From Tolypothrix sp. FACHB-123 (GTDB lineage: Bacteria > Cyanobacteriota > Cyanobacteriia > Cyanobacteriales > Nostocaceae), in assembly GCF_014697075.1 (NCBI RefSeq), contig NZ_JACJRE010000022.1:58088-122087 (forward strand): a stretch of 64,000 nucleotides of DNA, read 5' to 3'. The notes under the pieces were generated by a model, which worked only from the letters and a program-made list of their open reading frames with translations, made no database searches and had not been told where the DNA came from. Shown here piece after piece: positions 8,983 through 16,399 of this stretch. Position 1 is the stretch's first letter; the number at the start of each line of letters is the position of its first letter. The translations under genes were made by a program, and so were the position numbers.

Positions 8983-9401
8983 ATGATTTTTCTGAACAAA
9001 AACAACAACTTAAAATTCAGAAGGGTATCCGCCAAGCGGAAGATTTTTTAGTGACTTGGATTCAAGATGCTTTAGATAATCGCAAATCCTACGGAAAACT
9101 AGAAGAATCTCAATTTCGTAACTTACTCAGAGTTGCAGATACTACTGAAAGTACGGAAGTGATTAAAAATTTTTTACGTTATCAAGTAGGTCGAGAGGAT
9201 AAATGGGGAAGAGGTAAGGATTCTTTAGCTGAAAAAATCATCATAGATATTAATACCAGAATTAAAGAGAAAGCTAAAGATATAGCTAAAGAAGCCAAAT
9301 CAGAAGATATTAATTCTATCCTCTTAGAATTAACTCGCCGTTACTTAGGGTATGGCGCACGTTATTTGACATACAAGCTCAAAGGAGAAAATATAAATTA
9401 A
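8979..9401 (+). CDS. Probable Cas11-like small subunit (Csm2-like)
   Basis: A 140-residue, highly charged, apparently all-helical protein beginning 4 bp inside csx10. Size, helicity and position fit the small subunit (Cas11/Csm2 role) that lines the target-RNA groove of type III complexes. The visible segments are an N-terminal helix (KQQLKIQKGIRQAEDFLV), a central region around RNLLRVADTT, and a basic C-terminus ending RRYLGYGARYL. No catalytic motif is seen. The assignment comes mainly from context; sequence similarity of Cas11 proteins is low, so an accessory protein cannot be excluded. Confidence 0.6.
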   Translation: MNDFSEQKQQLKIQKGIRQAEDFLVTWIQDALDNRKSYGKLEESQFRNLLRVADTTESTEVIKNFLRYQVGREDKWGRGKDSLAEKIIIDINTRIKEKAKDIAKEAKSEDINSILLELTRRYLGYGARYLTYKLKGENIN

Positions 9402-9424
9402 TTAAGTTATCGGAGTATTAATTT

Positions 9425-10549
9425 ATGGGACGCTTAGTTATTTCCACAGTAGGAACCAGTTTACTCACTAATCAGATTGATAGAGCCTATGAAGATAACT
9501 ATTATGACAGATTAAGAGATACAGCTAATTGTAGTTCTGTCGAGATTGAAAAATACCATGAGGATGTGACAGATATAATTAAGATATTGAAAGAAAGAGC
9601 CGAGGAAAAACTAGGTAGTAATATTGATGAGATTCGAGATGCTAGTGCAGAACTAAATGGAATTTATGGTTTATATGAAAATAAAATCCATCAAAGTGAA
9701 CAAGATATCCATTGGTTAATTGCTAGTGATACTGCTCAAGATCAAGTTTCAGCAGAACTCTTACAATCATTTCTCAGTCAGAAAGGACTTAACATTAGTA
9801 TTTATACTCCCAAAGATTTTACATTAGGTAGCAATGAGGCTTTTACACAAGGTATTGATGAGTTATTAAACTGGTTTGAAGACATAATTCCTGGTTATAA
9901 AGATAGCGGTTATGAAATTCAGTTTAATTTAGTAGGAGGTTTTAAAGCTATACAGGGATTTGTGAATACTATTGGTATGTTCTATGCTGACAAGATAATT
10001 TATATATTTGAAGGACGTAATTCAGAAATTATCACTATTCCGCGTTTACCTATCAAGATAGATACAGAGGTAATTAAACCTGTAGCATTTGCATTAATGT
10101 CACAAGGAGCATGGATTGATTTAAAACAACTCACAGGCGTGCCAGAAACTTTATTATATATTGTCGGAGATAAAGCAATATTAAGTAACTGGGGAAGGCT
10201 GATATGGAACAGAAGTAAGAATAACTTCCTTAATGGTGACTTACTGGTATTACCACATATTAAATATGAACCTGCTTTCACCAGAGACTATGAAAGTAGA
10301 AAAGACAGAAGTGAGAGAATAAAATTACAAGAGACTTTAGCGAAAGTATCTCATCTATTGATTAAAAGTAATGGTGATACTGCTCCATTAAAAGGTGATG
10401 GTGGAGTATTGTATGAAGTTTATCAAAATAAAGGTAGTATTGCTCATTTTCGAGTCACTCAAGGTATTAGAGTCAGTTGTACTGCTGCATCTGGTGTGTT
10501 AAATCTTCGTCGATATGGCAAAGAACCTGAAGTAAACAATAATCCTTAA
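9425..10549 (+). CDS. CARF-RelE effector (Cami1-like)
   Basis: A 374-residue two-domain protein. Residues 1 to about 200 form a CARF sensor: STVGTSLLTN (7-16) is the ligand-loop motif and LVGGFKA (about 180) the second conserved element; it should bind cyclic oligoadenylate made by Cas10. The C-terminus (about 290-374) has no HEPN RxxxxH motif; instead AHFRVTQGIRVSC and GVLNLRRYG resemble the core strands of RelE-type mRNA interferases. The architecture matches Cami1, a cA4-activated CARF-RelE ribonuclease that acts at the ribosome. GGAG lies about 8 nt before the ATG. Domain assignment of the C-terminus is by eye. Confidence 0.78.
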   Translation: MGRLVISTVGTSLLTNQIDRAYEDNYYDRLRDTANCSSVEIEKYHEDVTDIIKILKERAEEKLGSNIDEIRDASAELNGIYGLYENKIHQSEQDIHWLIASDTAQDQVSAELLQSFLSQKGLNISIYTPKDFTLGSNEAFTQGIDELLNWFEDIIPGYKDSGYEIQFNLVGGFKAIQGFVNTIGMFYADKIIYIFEGRNSEIITIPRLPIKIDTEVIKPVAFALMSQGAWIDLKQLTGVPETLLYIVGDKAILSNWGRLIWNRSKNNFLNGDLLVLPHIKYEPAFTRDYESRKDRSERIKLQETLAKVSHLLIKSNGDTAPLKGDGGVLYEVYQNKGSIAHFRVTQGIRVSCTAASGVLNLRRYGKEPEVNNNP

Positions 10550-10561
10550 ATGTCCTAAACT

Positions 10562-11443
10562 ATGTTTGACACATTCAAAAATCGCTTAGAAATTACAGGT
10601 ACAATCACCACAAAAACAGCACTACGCATTAGCGCAGGACGTTCGAGTGAACCCATAGGTTCGGATTTACCTGTAATTAAAGACAGTTTGGGTAATCCAT
10701 TAATACCAGGATCTAGCTTTAAGGGTGCAATGCGATCGCGCTTAGAAAGTTTCCTCAGAGGTATTGTAGGTAATAATCGTCAACTTGTGGCAAATCCAGC
10801 TATTGAGGATGAATGGTCAATTACATCCCAGGAAATGAAGCAGTTAAAAGACGCTTACGATGATGACCAAGCTTTAACTGAAGCTATTCTCCAACATACT
10901 GACTTACCATCTCTGCTATTTGGTTCACCTTGGATTGCGAGCAAATTCCAAGTCCGAGATTTAACTGTAGTCCCTGATACTTGGTTTGGACAGTACCAAG
11001 AAAGAGACGGGGTAGCTATTGATAGAGACACGGAAACCGCAGCAGATGGGAAACTCTACGATTTCCAAGTTGTACCAGCAGGGACGCAGTTTGAGTTTAA
11101 AGCGGTGGTAGAAAACGCTGAGGATTATGAACTGGGACTGTTGATGATTGGGTTACATCAGTTTGAGACAGAACAAATACCTCTGGGTGGAGGGCGATCG
11201 CGTGGCTTGGGTGTGGTTAAACTAGATATTGACAAAATGTACTGGTTAGATGTCAGCAACAACCCAGAAAAATTACTGACATACTTGCAAGAATTGGTAA
11301 ATAGTAATTCATCGGAAAAACTACCCAGCTATCAAGATGTCAAAGAGTCCAATTTAAAGCAAGATTGGACAAATTCGCTGATTCATTATTTACGAAAAAA
11401 TCAAGCTAAGACTCAAACAACTGAAGTCACGCCAAATTATTGA
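10562..11443 (+). CDS. Csm3-like RAMP protein (second Cas7)
   Basis: A 293-residue Cas7/Csm3-type subunit. The N-terminal motif is RISAGRSSEP, then GSDLPVIKD with Asp35 at the catalytic position, then IPGSSFKGAMRSRLE. Further family marks are LFGSPWIASKFQVRDL, the thumb region ERDGVAIDRDTETAADG and the Gly-rich GGGRSRGLG. These are classic Csm3 features, so RNA cleavage should be retained. It follows the CARF-RelE gene after 12 bp. The roughly 40 residues after residue 250 are polar and low in conservation. Confidence 0.88.
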   Translation: MFDTFKNRLEITGTITTKTALRISAGRSSEPIGSDLPVIKDSLGNPLIPGSSFKGAMRSRLESFLRGIVGNNRQLVANPAIEDEWSITSQEMKQLKDAYDDDQALTEAILQHTDLPSLLFGSPWIASKFQVRDLTVVPDTWFGQYQERDGVAIDRDTETAADGKLYDFQVVPAGTQFEFKAVVENAEDYELGLLMIGLHQFETEQIPLGGGRSRGLGVVKLDIDKMYWLDVSNNPEKLLTYLQELVNSNSSEKLPSYQDVKESNLKQDWTNSLIHYLRKNQAKTQTTEVTPNY

Positions 11444-11453
11444 GGAGGTAAAT

Positions 11454-12074
11454 ATGGCTTTCAGCAGTTTCAAAACTATTGAGGAAGTTCTCAAAGAATT
11501 TCAAGTCACCTATAGCGAAGCTAATTTTGTCAGTGAAGTTCAATTCAATATTCCTGATTACTTCCGGGAAGATTTAGAATTTACGATGCGAGAAGGTGCA
11601 GTTAACTGTTCTGAATTTGCTATATGTGAAAATTTGATATCTCCAGTCTTAAAACAGGTTTGGAAACTATATAGCAGCAAGTTTATTTTGTGGAGTCATT
11701 ATTCTCTAAACTATGACGAAAAATTATCTGGTTTTCCTGAATATATTTTGGCTAAACGTTCGCCATTAGGGAAAGTTGTCTTTGATAAACCATACTTCAT
11801 TTTAGTAGAAGCCAAGCAAGATAACTTTGAAACTGGTTGGGCGCAATGTTTAGCAGAAATGATTGCAGCCCAAAGACTAAATGGAGAATATCAAATAGTA
11901 ATTTATGGCATTGTATCTAATGGTGCGACATGGCAATTTGGGAAACTAGAAAGTGATATTTTTACTAGAAATATCACTCCTTATACTATTTATGAACTGG
12001 ATAAACTTTTTTCTACTGTTAATTTTGTATTTCAACAATGTGAATTGCAACTAAATAATTTAGTTGCAGCCTAA
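11454..12074 (+). CDS. PD-(D/E)XK-like protein inside the CRISPR operon
   Basis: A 206-residue protein with a strong AGGAGG ribosome site 6 nt before its ATG. The centre shows FILVEAKQDNFETGWAQ, an E-x-K followed by a Gly-Gln turn, and an upstream acidic GFPEYILA; this fits a restriction-endonuclease-like fold, with the Glu/Lys as metal-site residues. I recognise the sequence type as a family common and stand-alone in cyanobacteria, so its place between two RAMP genes may reflect recruitment as an accessory nuclease, or simple insertion. No DNA-binding domain is seen. Function is not established. Confidence 0.65.
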   Translation: MAFSSFKTIEEVLKEFQVTYSEANFVSEVQFNIPDYFREDLEFTMREGAVNCSEFAICENLISPVLKQVWKLYSSKFILWSHYSLNYDEKLSGFPEYILAKRSPLGKVVFDKPYFILVEAKQDNFETGWAQCLAEMIAAQRLNGEYQIVIYGIVSNGATWQFGKLESDIFTRNITPYTIYELDKLFSTVNFVFQQCELQLNNLVAA

Positions 12075-12100
12075 ACAAACTTTCTCAACTAAATATAGCT

Positions 12101-13045
12101 ATGCACAAAAGATTTGTTAACCATTGTACTATTGATTTAACCCTAATTACTGACGGGCCGATGCTGATTAAATCGGGTAAGGAAGGAGCCGATCCGACTA
12201 AGCCGGATATGGAATTTGTGGAAACATATCACGCTGGTGGGCGTTCTATATATTTACCTGGAAGTAGTTTAAAAGGAGCAATTCGCGCCCATGCTGAAAG
12301 AATTGTTAGGACTGTAGGTGAAGATAAACCTAACTCTAAAAAATTACCTTGGGCTAACGATCCGTTAAGCGATAAATACACTTATCTGGAGAATAAATCA
12401 GCACCAGATATTTACAAATTATCTAGTTTTACTGACCAAATATTTGGTAATACTTCTATTGCTAGTAGATTGAGAATTGAAGATGCTTATCCAGATAAAT
12501 CTCAGCCTCTCAAAATTGAAGAACGGAATGGTGTTGCAATTGATAGAGTTTTTGGTTCGGTAGCGGTAGGGCCTTTTAATTATCAAGTTTGTACTGCGGG
12601 GGAATTTAAAACTAAAATTCACCTCAAAAACTTTACTCTATCCCAATTAGGTTTACTTGGTTTAGTTTTGCGCGATTTAGATGACGGTTGGTTTGGTTTG
12701 GGTTTTGCGAAATCTCGCGGTTTGGGTACTGTACAGGTGAAATTGAATCAAGCAGTTGTGCAATATCCTGGTTGTGTTTTATCGGAAGATAAACGTCAAA
12801 TTCAGGCTATGGGTAGTCAAAAACAATGGAATCATACTTTTCTCTTAGGTGCGGGAGAATTTTTAGCAGATGAAGACGCACAATTATATGGTTTTTCTAA
12901 ACCCGATTATCAAGATACTCCTGTAGCAGCACAAGAGATGAATTTAGGTTTTGGTGTGCAACTTACTTGGCGAGATGGTACGGTTACAGATTTATTTGAA
13001 CGTGCTGTTAAATCTTGGAGTAGTTTATTAGGGGTATCAAGATGA
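12101..13045 (+). CDS. Csm3-like RAMP protein (third Cas7)
   Basis: A 314-residue RAMP subunit. LPGSSLKGAIRAHAERI (about residues 52-68) is the Cas7 core motif, followed by IFGNTSIASRLRIED, a thumb-like NGVAIDRVFGSVAVG and the Gly-rich loop AKSRGLGTVQ. Asp31 and Asp36 in GADPTKPDME lie where Csm3 has its cleavage Asp, but the loop is longer than in the other copies, so activity is less certain. The 4-bp overlap with csx19 shows coupling. The C-terminal 90 residues form an extension rich in aromatic residues. Confidence 0.85.
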   Translation: MHKRFVNHCTIDLTLITDGPMLIKSGKEGADPTKPDMEFVETYHAGGRSIYLPGSSLKGAIRAHAERIVRTVGEDKPNSKKLPWANDPLSDKYTYLENKSAPDIYKLSSFTDQIFGNTSIASRLRIEDAYPDKSQPLKIEERNGVAIDRVFGSVAVGPFNYQVCTAGEFKTKIHLKNFTLSQLGLLGLVLRDLDDGWFGLGFAKSRGLGTVQVKLNQAVVQYPGCVLSEDKRQIQAMGSQKQWNHTFLLGAGEFLADEDAQLYGFSKPDYQDTPVAAQEMNLGFGVQLTWRDGTVTDLFERAVKSWSSLLGVSR

Positions 13046-13485
13046 TGGCTTTTGTTGGTGTAAAAGAAAAACTTTTATCAGTTGCAGAATTACTTGATTT
13101 AATTCAACAATTTGCAATTGAACCTAGTTACTACTTCCTGAGATGGACTCATAAAGTTAGCGATAATTGGAAACAAGTACCCACAGAAAATGACTTCCCG
13201 ATGCTGGAAGGACAAATGTTTAATAAAAATTGTGAATTGCGGTGGAAGTATAAACGTAAAGATAGTTATGAAGTGCTGCTTTTAAGTGTTGCTGGTGAAT
13301 ATGCTGATTTTAGCCCTGTGGGTAAAGATTGGGATATTCAAGATAGAAATGCTCATTTATATGGATCTACTGAAACTCGTTTTCCTAAAGGATTTCCTGA
13401 GAAAGCAGCAAATATCGCCCAGCGTTATTTTATCGATAAACAAACTTCTACAGTTCACTTTGTCGCTTTGACAATTAAACCATAA
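13042..13485 (+). CDS. csx19: Csx19-like type III-D protein
   Basis: A 147-residue protein matching the length and pattern of Csx19 (TIGR03984-type), a component found with Csx10 in III-D loci. The characteristic part is ELRWKYKRKDSYEVLLLSV in the middle and a C-terminal Arg/Tyr-rich strand (RYFIDKQTSTVHFVAL). It overlaps the preceding RAMP gene by 4 bp and is followed 2 bp later by another RAMP gene. No catalytic motif is evident. The assignment relies on family memory and context. Confidence 0.68.
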   Translation: MMAFVGVKEKLLSVAELLDLIQQFAIEPSYYFLRWTHKVSDNWKQVPTENDFPMLEGQMFNKNCELRWKYKRKDSYEVLLLSVAGEYADFSPVGKDWDIQDRNAHLYGSTETRFPKGFPEKAANIAQRYFIDKQTSTVHFVALTIKP

Positions 13486-13487
13486 TT

Positions 13488-14540
13488 ATGACAGTAAATC
13501 GTCCATCAAGACCTCAACCACCTAATCGCCCTAGCGATGGGGGTTCATCTTCAGAATTTGTCCCCAAACCTTATGAATTTGTTTCCTTTCCCAGTGAACG
13601 CCCTAATTTACAGCGTCCGGCTGGACATCATAAATATTTTAGCGATCGCCTGCACGGTACTTTGTATCTTACCCTAAAAGTGCAGACTCCTCTCCATGTC
13701 TCTACTGGGGTGGTGGTTATGGGTAGCGATATTGGTCAAAAAATTCCCCTCATTAAAACTATGGTACAGGGTATTGACCAAAAACTCTCGATTCAAGGTA
13801 GTTCACTGAAAGGTTGTATTCGGTCTGTATATGAGGCGATTACTAATAGTACTTTAGCAGTTATTACTAATAGATATAGAGATAAAATCCCCCCAGAACG
13901 CTTACCTTGTCGCCAGAAAGAACAACTTTGTCCAGCGAGTAGAGTTTTTGGTGCTTTAGATTGGCAAGGTTTGCTAGATTTTAATGATGCGAAGTGTGAA
14001 AATATCAGCTTTTCTACAGGGTTTATGCCTTCATTATATCGTCCTCGTCCTGATGAACGTGGGGCATATTTTATTCGCGGTAAAGTTGCCGGACGCAAGT
14101 TTTATGATAATACTATCAAGGCTATTGATAAAGGTCAAAATTTAGGAATTCCTGTACAACAAGCTGGTAGAGAATATATTTTTACGACTAAATTAAATTT
14201 TAAAAATTTGACAGCCGAAGAGTTAGGTACTTTATTAATTGTCTTAGGACAAGATGCTAAATATCCGATGGCTTTAAAAGTTGGCGGTGGTAAACCGATA
14301 GGGATGGGAACAATGACTGTTAATATCGATAAAATCCACCAACCGCAAAACCTCAAACAGCGTTATTCATCTTATAATCTCAACCAATCTGATGAGTTGA
14401 TTGGGGAAAAATTACAACAATTTATCCAAAAAAATATTCAAGCAGCACATTCACGCTTGATTCAAAAACCGCAATTAGAAGAACTGGCTGCAATTTTACG
14501 CTATCCCACCGACCGCGAACCACCATTGGGAATGTATTAA
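13488..14540 (+). CDS. RAMP-superfamily CRISPR protein (fourth Cas7-like)
   Basis: A 350-residue protein with a proline-rich, likely disordered N-terminus (residues 1-45) and then a RAMP domain: TLKVQTPLHVSTG, SIQGSSLKGCIRSVYEA and the C-terminal VGGGKPIGMG loop. Two cysteines (LPCRQKEQLCPASRVFG) may hold metal in the same place where the first RAMP has its zinc ligands. It differs most from the other Cas7 copies and may occupy a terminal position in the complex. Spacing is 2 bp to csx19 and 3 bp to the next gene, so it belongs to the operon. Confidence 0.82.
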   Translation: MTVNRPSRPQPPNRPSDGGSSSEFVPKPYEFVSFPSERPNLQRPAGHHKYFSDRLHGTLYLTLKVQTPLHVSTGVVVMGSDIGQKIPLIKTMVQGIDQKLSIQGSSLKGCIRSVYEAITNSTLAVITNRYRDKIPPERLPCRQKEQLCPASRVFGALDWQGLLDFNDAKCENISFSTGFMPSLYRPRPDERGAYFIRGKVAGRKFYDNTIKAIDKGQNLGIPVQQAGREYIFTTKLNFKNLTAEELGTLLIVLGQDAKYPMALKVGGGKPIGMGTMTVNIDKIHQPQNLKQRYSSYNLNQSDELIGEKLQQFIQKNIQAAHSRLIQKPQLEELAAILRYPTDREPPLGMY

Positions 14541-14543
14541 ATT

Positions 14544-15188
14544 ATGACAATAGCTGAGTTATCTTCCGAATCTCTCACAGATGCACAGTGGGAAATTGCT
14601 CATGCGATCGCCCAAATTTTAGTTAAAGACAATACAGATGTCAACGAGTTGGGTAAAGCTGTCGCTTATCTCCGCGCTTCTGTAAACCAGCCAAATGCTA
14701 CCTCTCGGTTCTTCCAATATCTGAAAACCCTCGTCAGTAATGGTAGACAAATTGGACACAGTGGTAAAACTACCGATTATTACCGCAGTATTGAGAAAGC
14801 TTGTAGCGATTATCTCAAAGGCGTAAGCGATGCTGATACGATGCTGCAAATTTTAGGTTGGGTATCGCGTCTGATGCGTTATTACAGAGATGCTGGTGTC
14901 CCAATTGGGGAAATTGCGACTCCCAAAGCGCTACCTGTAGAGTCAGCGCGTCAAGCGGAAATTGCGAAAGTAGCGCGATCGCAAGATTTTCAAGTTGAGC
15001 AAGTTATTGAAGCGAAGGTTACCAAAATCAATGGGAATAAAGTCACCTATGAAATTTTGGGGACTATTAAGTTAACTGAGAAGGAACCTAAAAAAGCACA
15101 ATCTCTTTCTGAGGGACAAATAGTAAAAGTAGAGATTGTGGACATTAAGGAAGACGGAAGTATCAAAAAATTAAAATTAGTTGGGTAA
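14544..15188 (+). CDS. Uncharacterised protein ending the type III-D operon
   Basis: A 214-residue protein starting 3 bp after the last RAMP gene. Residues 1 to about 125 are helical, with the striking stretch RQIGHSGKTTDYYRSIE near 70-86. A linker (130-150) leads to a beta-rich C-terminal domain (about 152-214) with spaced valine strands and KVEIVDIKEDGSIKK, which looks like an OB/TRAM-type nucleic-acid-binding barrel. I do not recognise a named family. Position suggests an RNA-binding subunit or regulator of the complex; a second small-subunit-like role for the helical half is possible. An intrinsic terminator follows 52 bp later. Confidence 0.7.
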   Translation: MTIAELSSESLTDAQWEIAHAIAQILVKDNTDVNELGKAVAYLRASVNQPNATSRFFQYLKTLVSNGRQIGHSGKTTDYYRSIEKACSDYLKGVSDADTMLQILGWVSRLMRYYRDAGVPIGEIATPKALPVESARQAEIAKVARSQDFQVEQVIEAKVTKINGNKVTYEILGTIKLTEKEPKKAQSLSEGQIVKVEIVDIKEDGSIKKLKLVG

Positions 15189-15240
15189 ATTAAATCATTT
15201 TTTTACCATATTTTTTTATTTCATCTTTAATATAGAAGAT

Positions 15241-15269
15241 AAGGCACATATACAATATTGTGCCTTTTT
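15241..15269 (+). terminator. Intrinsic terminator of the type III-D operon
   Basis: Perfect 8-bp stem AAGGCACA / TGTGCCTT with a 10-nt loop, running into a T-tract. It lies 52 bp after the last operon gene and 19 bp before the toxin start, so it separates the CRISPR operon from the toxin gene. Confidence 0.85.
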
Positions 15270-15287
15270 GCTATTTCAAAGGAAAAA

Positions 15288-15710
15288 ATGGCTAAACGAA
15301 AATATTCAAATGTAGCTGCTCCACCTCTGGAAGCCGCTACAAACTTTCATCATCCACCAGGAATGATCCCTGACTCTGATTTAACAGTTAATTCACCGTA
15401 TAGTTCCTGTTTGAAAGAAGGTTATGCAGGTATGACAGAATACTCTAACGTCTTCACAAAGCAATTTAAAGCCGACCTAAAATATTGGAAGAAGCACTGT
15501 CCAGCAAAGTATAACCGCATTCAGGAACTTATACGTGAAATACAAACAAAGCCTTTCGAGCGCGTCGGTAAAGGTAATCCGGAAATTCTAATACATGAGT
15601 ATTATCAAGGATACAAAAAACGCTCGCGTGAAATAAACGGTACACACCGTCTTGTATACGCAGTATCTAAGGATACAATTTATTTTCTTCAAGCTCGTTT
15701 CCATTATTAG
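15288..15710 (+). CDS. YoeB-type mRNA interferase with N-terminal extension
   Basis: Residues 49-140 are a YoeB/Txe toxin: a helical lead (FKADLKYWKKH), PFERVGKGNPE, then SREINGTHRLVYAV and the C-terminal RFHY. The Glu, Arg, His and terminal Tyr needed for ribosome-dependent mRNA cleavage are all in place. The first 48 residues (MAKRKYSNVAAPPLE and on) are not part of YoeB and I do not recognise them. The ATG at 15288 has AAAGGA 8 nt upstream; an internal ATG at 15432 would give a normal-length toxin. The usual antitoxin-first order is reversed: a YefM-like gene follows 183 bp downstream. Confidence 0.82.
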   Translation: MAKRKYSNVAAPPLEAATNFHHPPGMIPDSDLTVNSPYSSCLKEGYAGMTEYSNVFTKQFKADLKYWKKHCPAKYNRIQELIREIQTKPFERVGKGNPEILIHEYYQGYKKRSREINGTHRLVYAVSKDTIYFLQARFHY

Positions 15711-15769
15711 AAAACAAGGACAAATACGCTAGCAGGTACAACAAGTAGCTAAAAATTAGAGCGGTTATT

Positions 15770-15806
15770 ACCAACCAGAGCATGTTTACTCTCGGTTCTG
15801 GTTGGT
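15770..15806 (+). other. Stem-loop between toxin and antitoxin genes
   Basis: Perfect 10-bp inverted repeat ACCAACCAGA / TCTGGTTGGT with a 17-nt loop; flanking AACAAGGA and TCCTTGTT further out can extend the pairing. No T-run follows, so it is not a clear terminator; it could be a processing or regulatory hairpin within a toxin-antitoxin transcript. Confidence 0.55.
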
Positions 15807-15893
15807 TTCCTTGTTAGAGGCTTTCACTCATTAGATAATTTTAACTATGATCTTTAGTAGAAGAGAGCATAACTGTTTAAGGTATTTAAGAAA

Positions 15894-16202
15894 ATGTTGA
15901 ACGTTGGTCAAAAAATTAATTATCCCGAAGCTCAAGCTAATTTAGATGAACTTTGCAATCAAGTAGTCTTAAGCCGCGATCCTGTGATTATTGAAAGAGA
16001 AGGTAGCGAAAATGTTGCTCTGATTGCTGCTGATGAGTTAATTAGTATGAAAGAAACTCTTTATCTACTTAGTTCTCCTGAAAATGCAATTCGTCTATTT
16101 GCTGCATTGGAGGAAGTAGACTCAGGCACACTTAAACCTCAGACACTAGATGAACTGCTTGAAGAATTAGACAATGATGACGAAGATGAGCCAGTAAATT
16201 AG
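15894..16202 (+). CDS. YefM/Phd-family antitoxin
   Basis: A 102-residue protein of the Phd/YefM family, which binds DNA through its N-terminus and neutralises YoeB with its C-terminus. Seen: NYPEAQANLDELCNQV, PVIIEREGSENVALI and ELISMKETLYLLSSPENA, in the same order as E. coli YefM, then an acidic tail (EELDNDDEDEP). The likely partner is the YoeB-type toxin upstream, making an inverted-order module whose spacer holds a stem-loop. An independent promoter upstream of 15894 would be expected for an antitoxin placed second. Confidence 0.85.
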   Translation: MLNVGQKINYPEAQANLDELCNQVVLSRDPVIIEREGSENVALIAADELISMKETLYLLSSPENAIRLFAALEEVDSGTLKPQTLDELLEELDNDDEDEPVN

Positions 16203-16282
16203 TATTCTTCAACAGAAAGATTTTGCTTGTTTCACGTTGCGACAGCTTGATTTAAATTTGGATTGCCGCTAATATTAGCTAC

Positions 16283-16344
16283 TATAGAAACCTTTGTTTC
16301 ATTTATAAATTCCCCCTGCAAAGGGATTGAAACAGGTTTCTATA
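16283..16344. repeat. Long inverted repeat enclosing a CRISPR-like repeat
   Basis: Arms TATAGAAACCT (16283-16293) and AGGTTTCTATA (16334-16344) pair perfectly over 11 bp; pairing can continue inward, with a 2-nt bulge, through GTTTCA and TGAAAC. The loop holds the CCCCC-TGCA-AAGGG hairpin of the first degenerate CRISPR-like repeat. The arrangement is compatible with a structured RNA or a palindromic mobile repeat. Confidence 0.6.
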
Positions 16345-16399
16345 AGGTGAAACAACTGTTATATCAGAGTTCACTACTTCCCCGCAAGGGGATTAAAAG
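16307..16399 (+). CRISPR. Decayed CRISPR remnant (two degenerate repeats)
   Basis: Two related units, CCCCCTGCAAAGGGATTGAAAC (in 16311-16333) and TTCCCCGCAAGGGGATTAAAAG (16378-16399), lie 66 bp apart. They share a short GC hairpin and the GATTGAAAC-like 3' end typical of cyanobacterial CRISPR repeats. A 66-bp period suits one repeat plus one spacer. Only two units exist and they differ from each other, so this is at most a relic. It lies between the cas operon and cas6. Confidence 0.5.

Noticed and set aside
15770-15806. Stem-loop as intrinsic terminator of yoeB
   Set aside because: No T-run follows either arm; only TTTCC and TTGTT are present.
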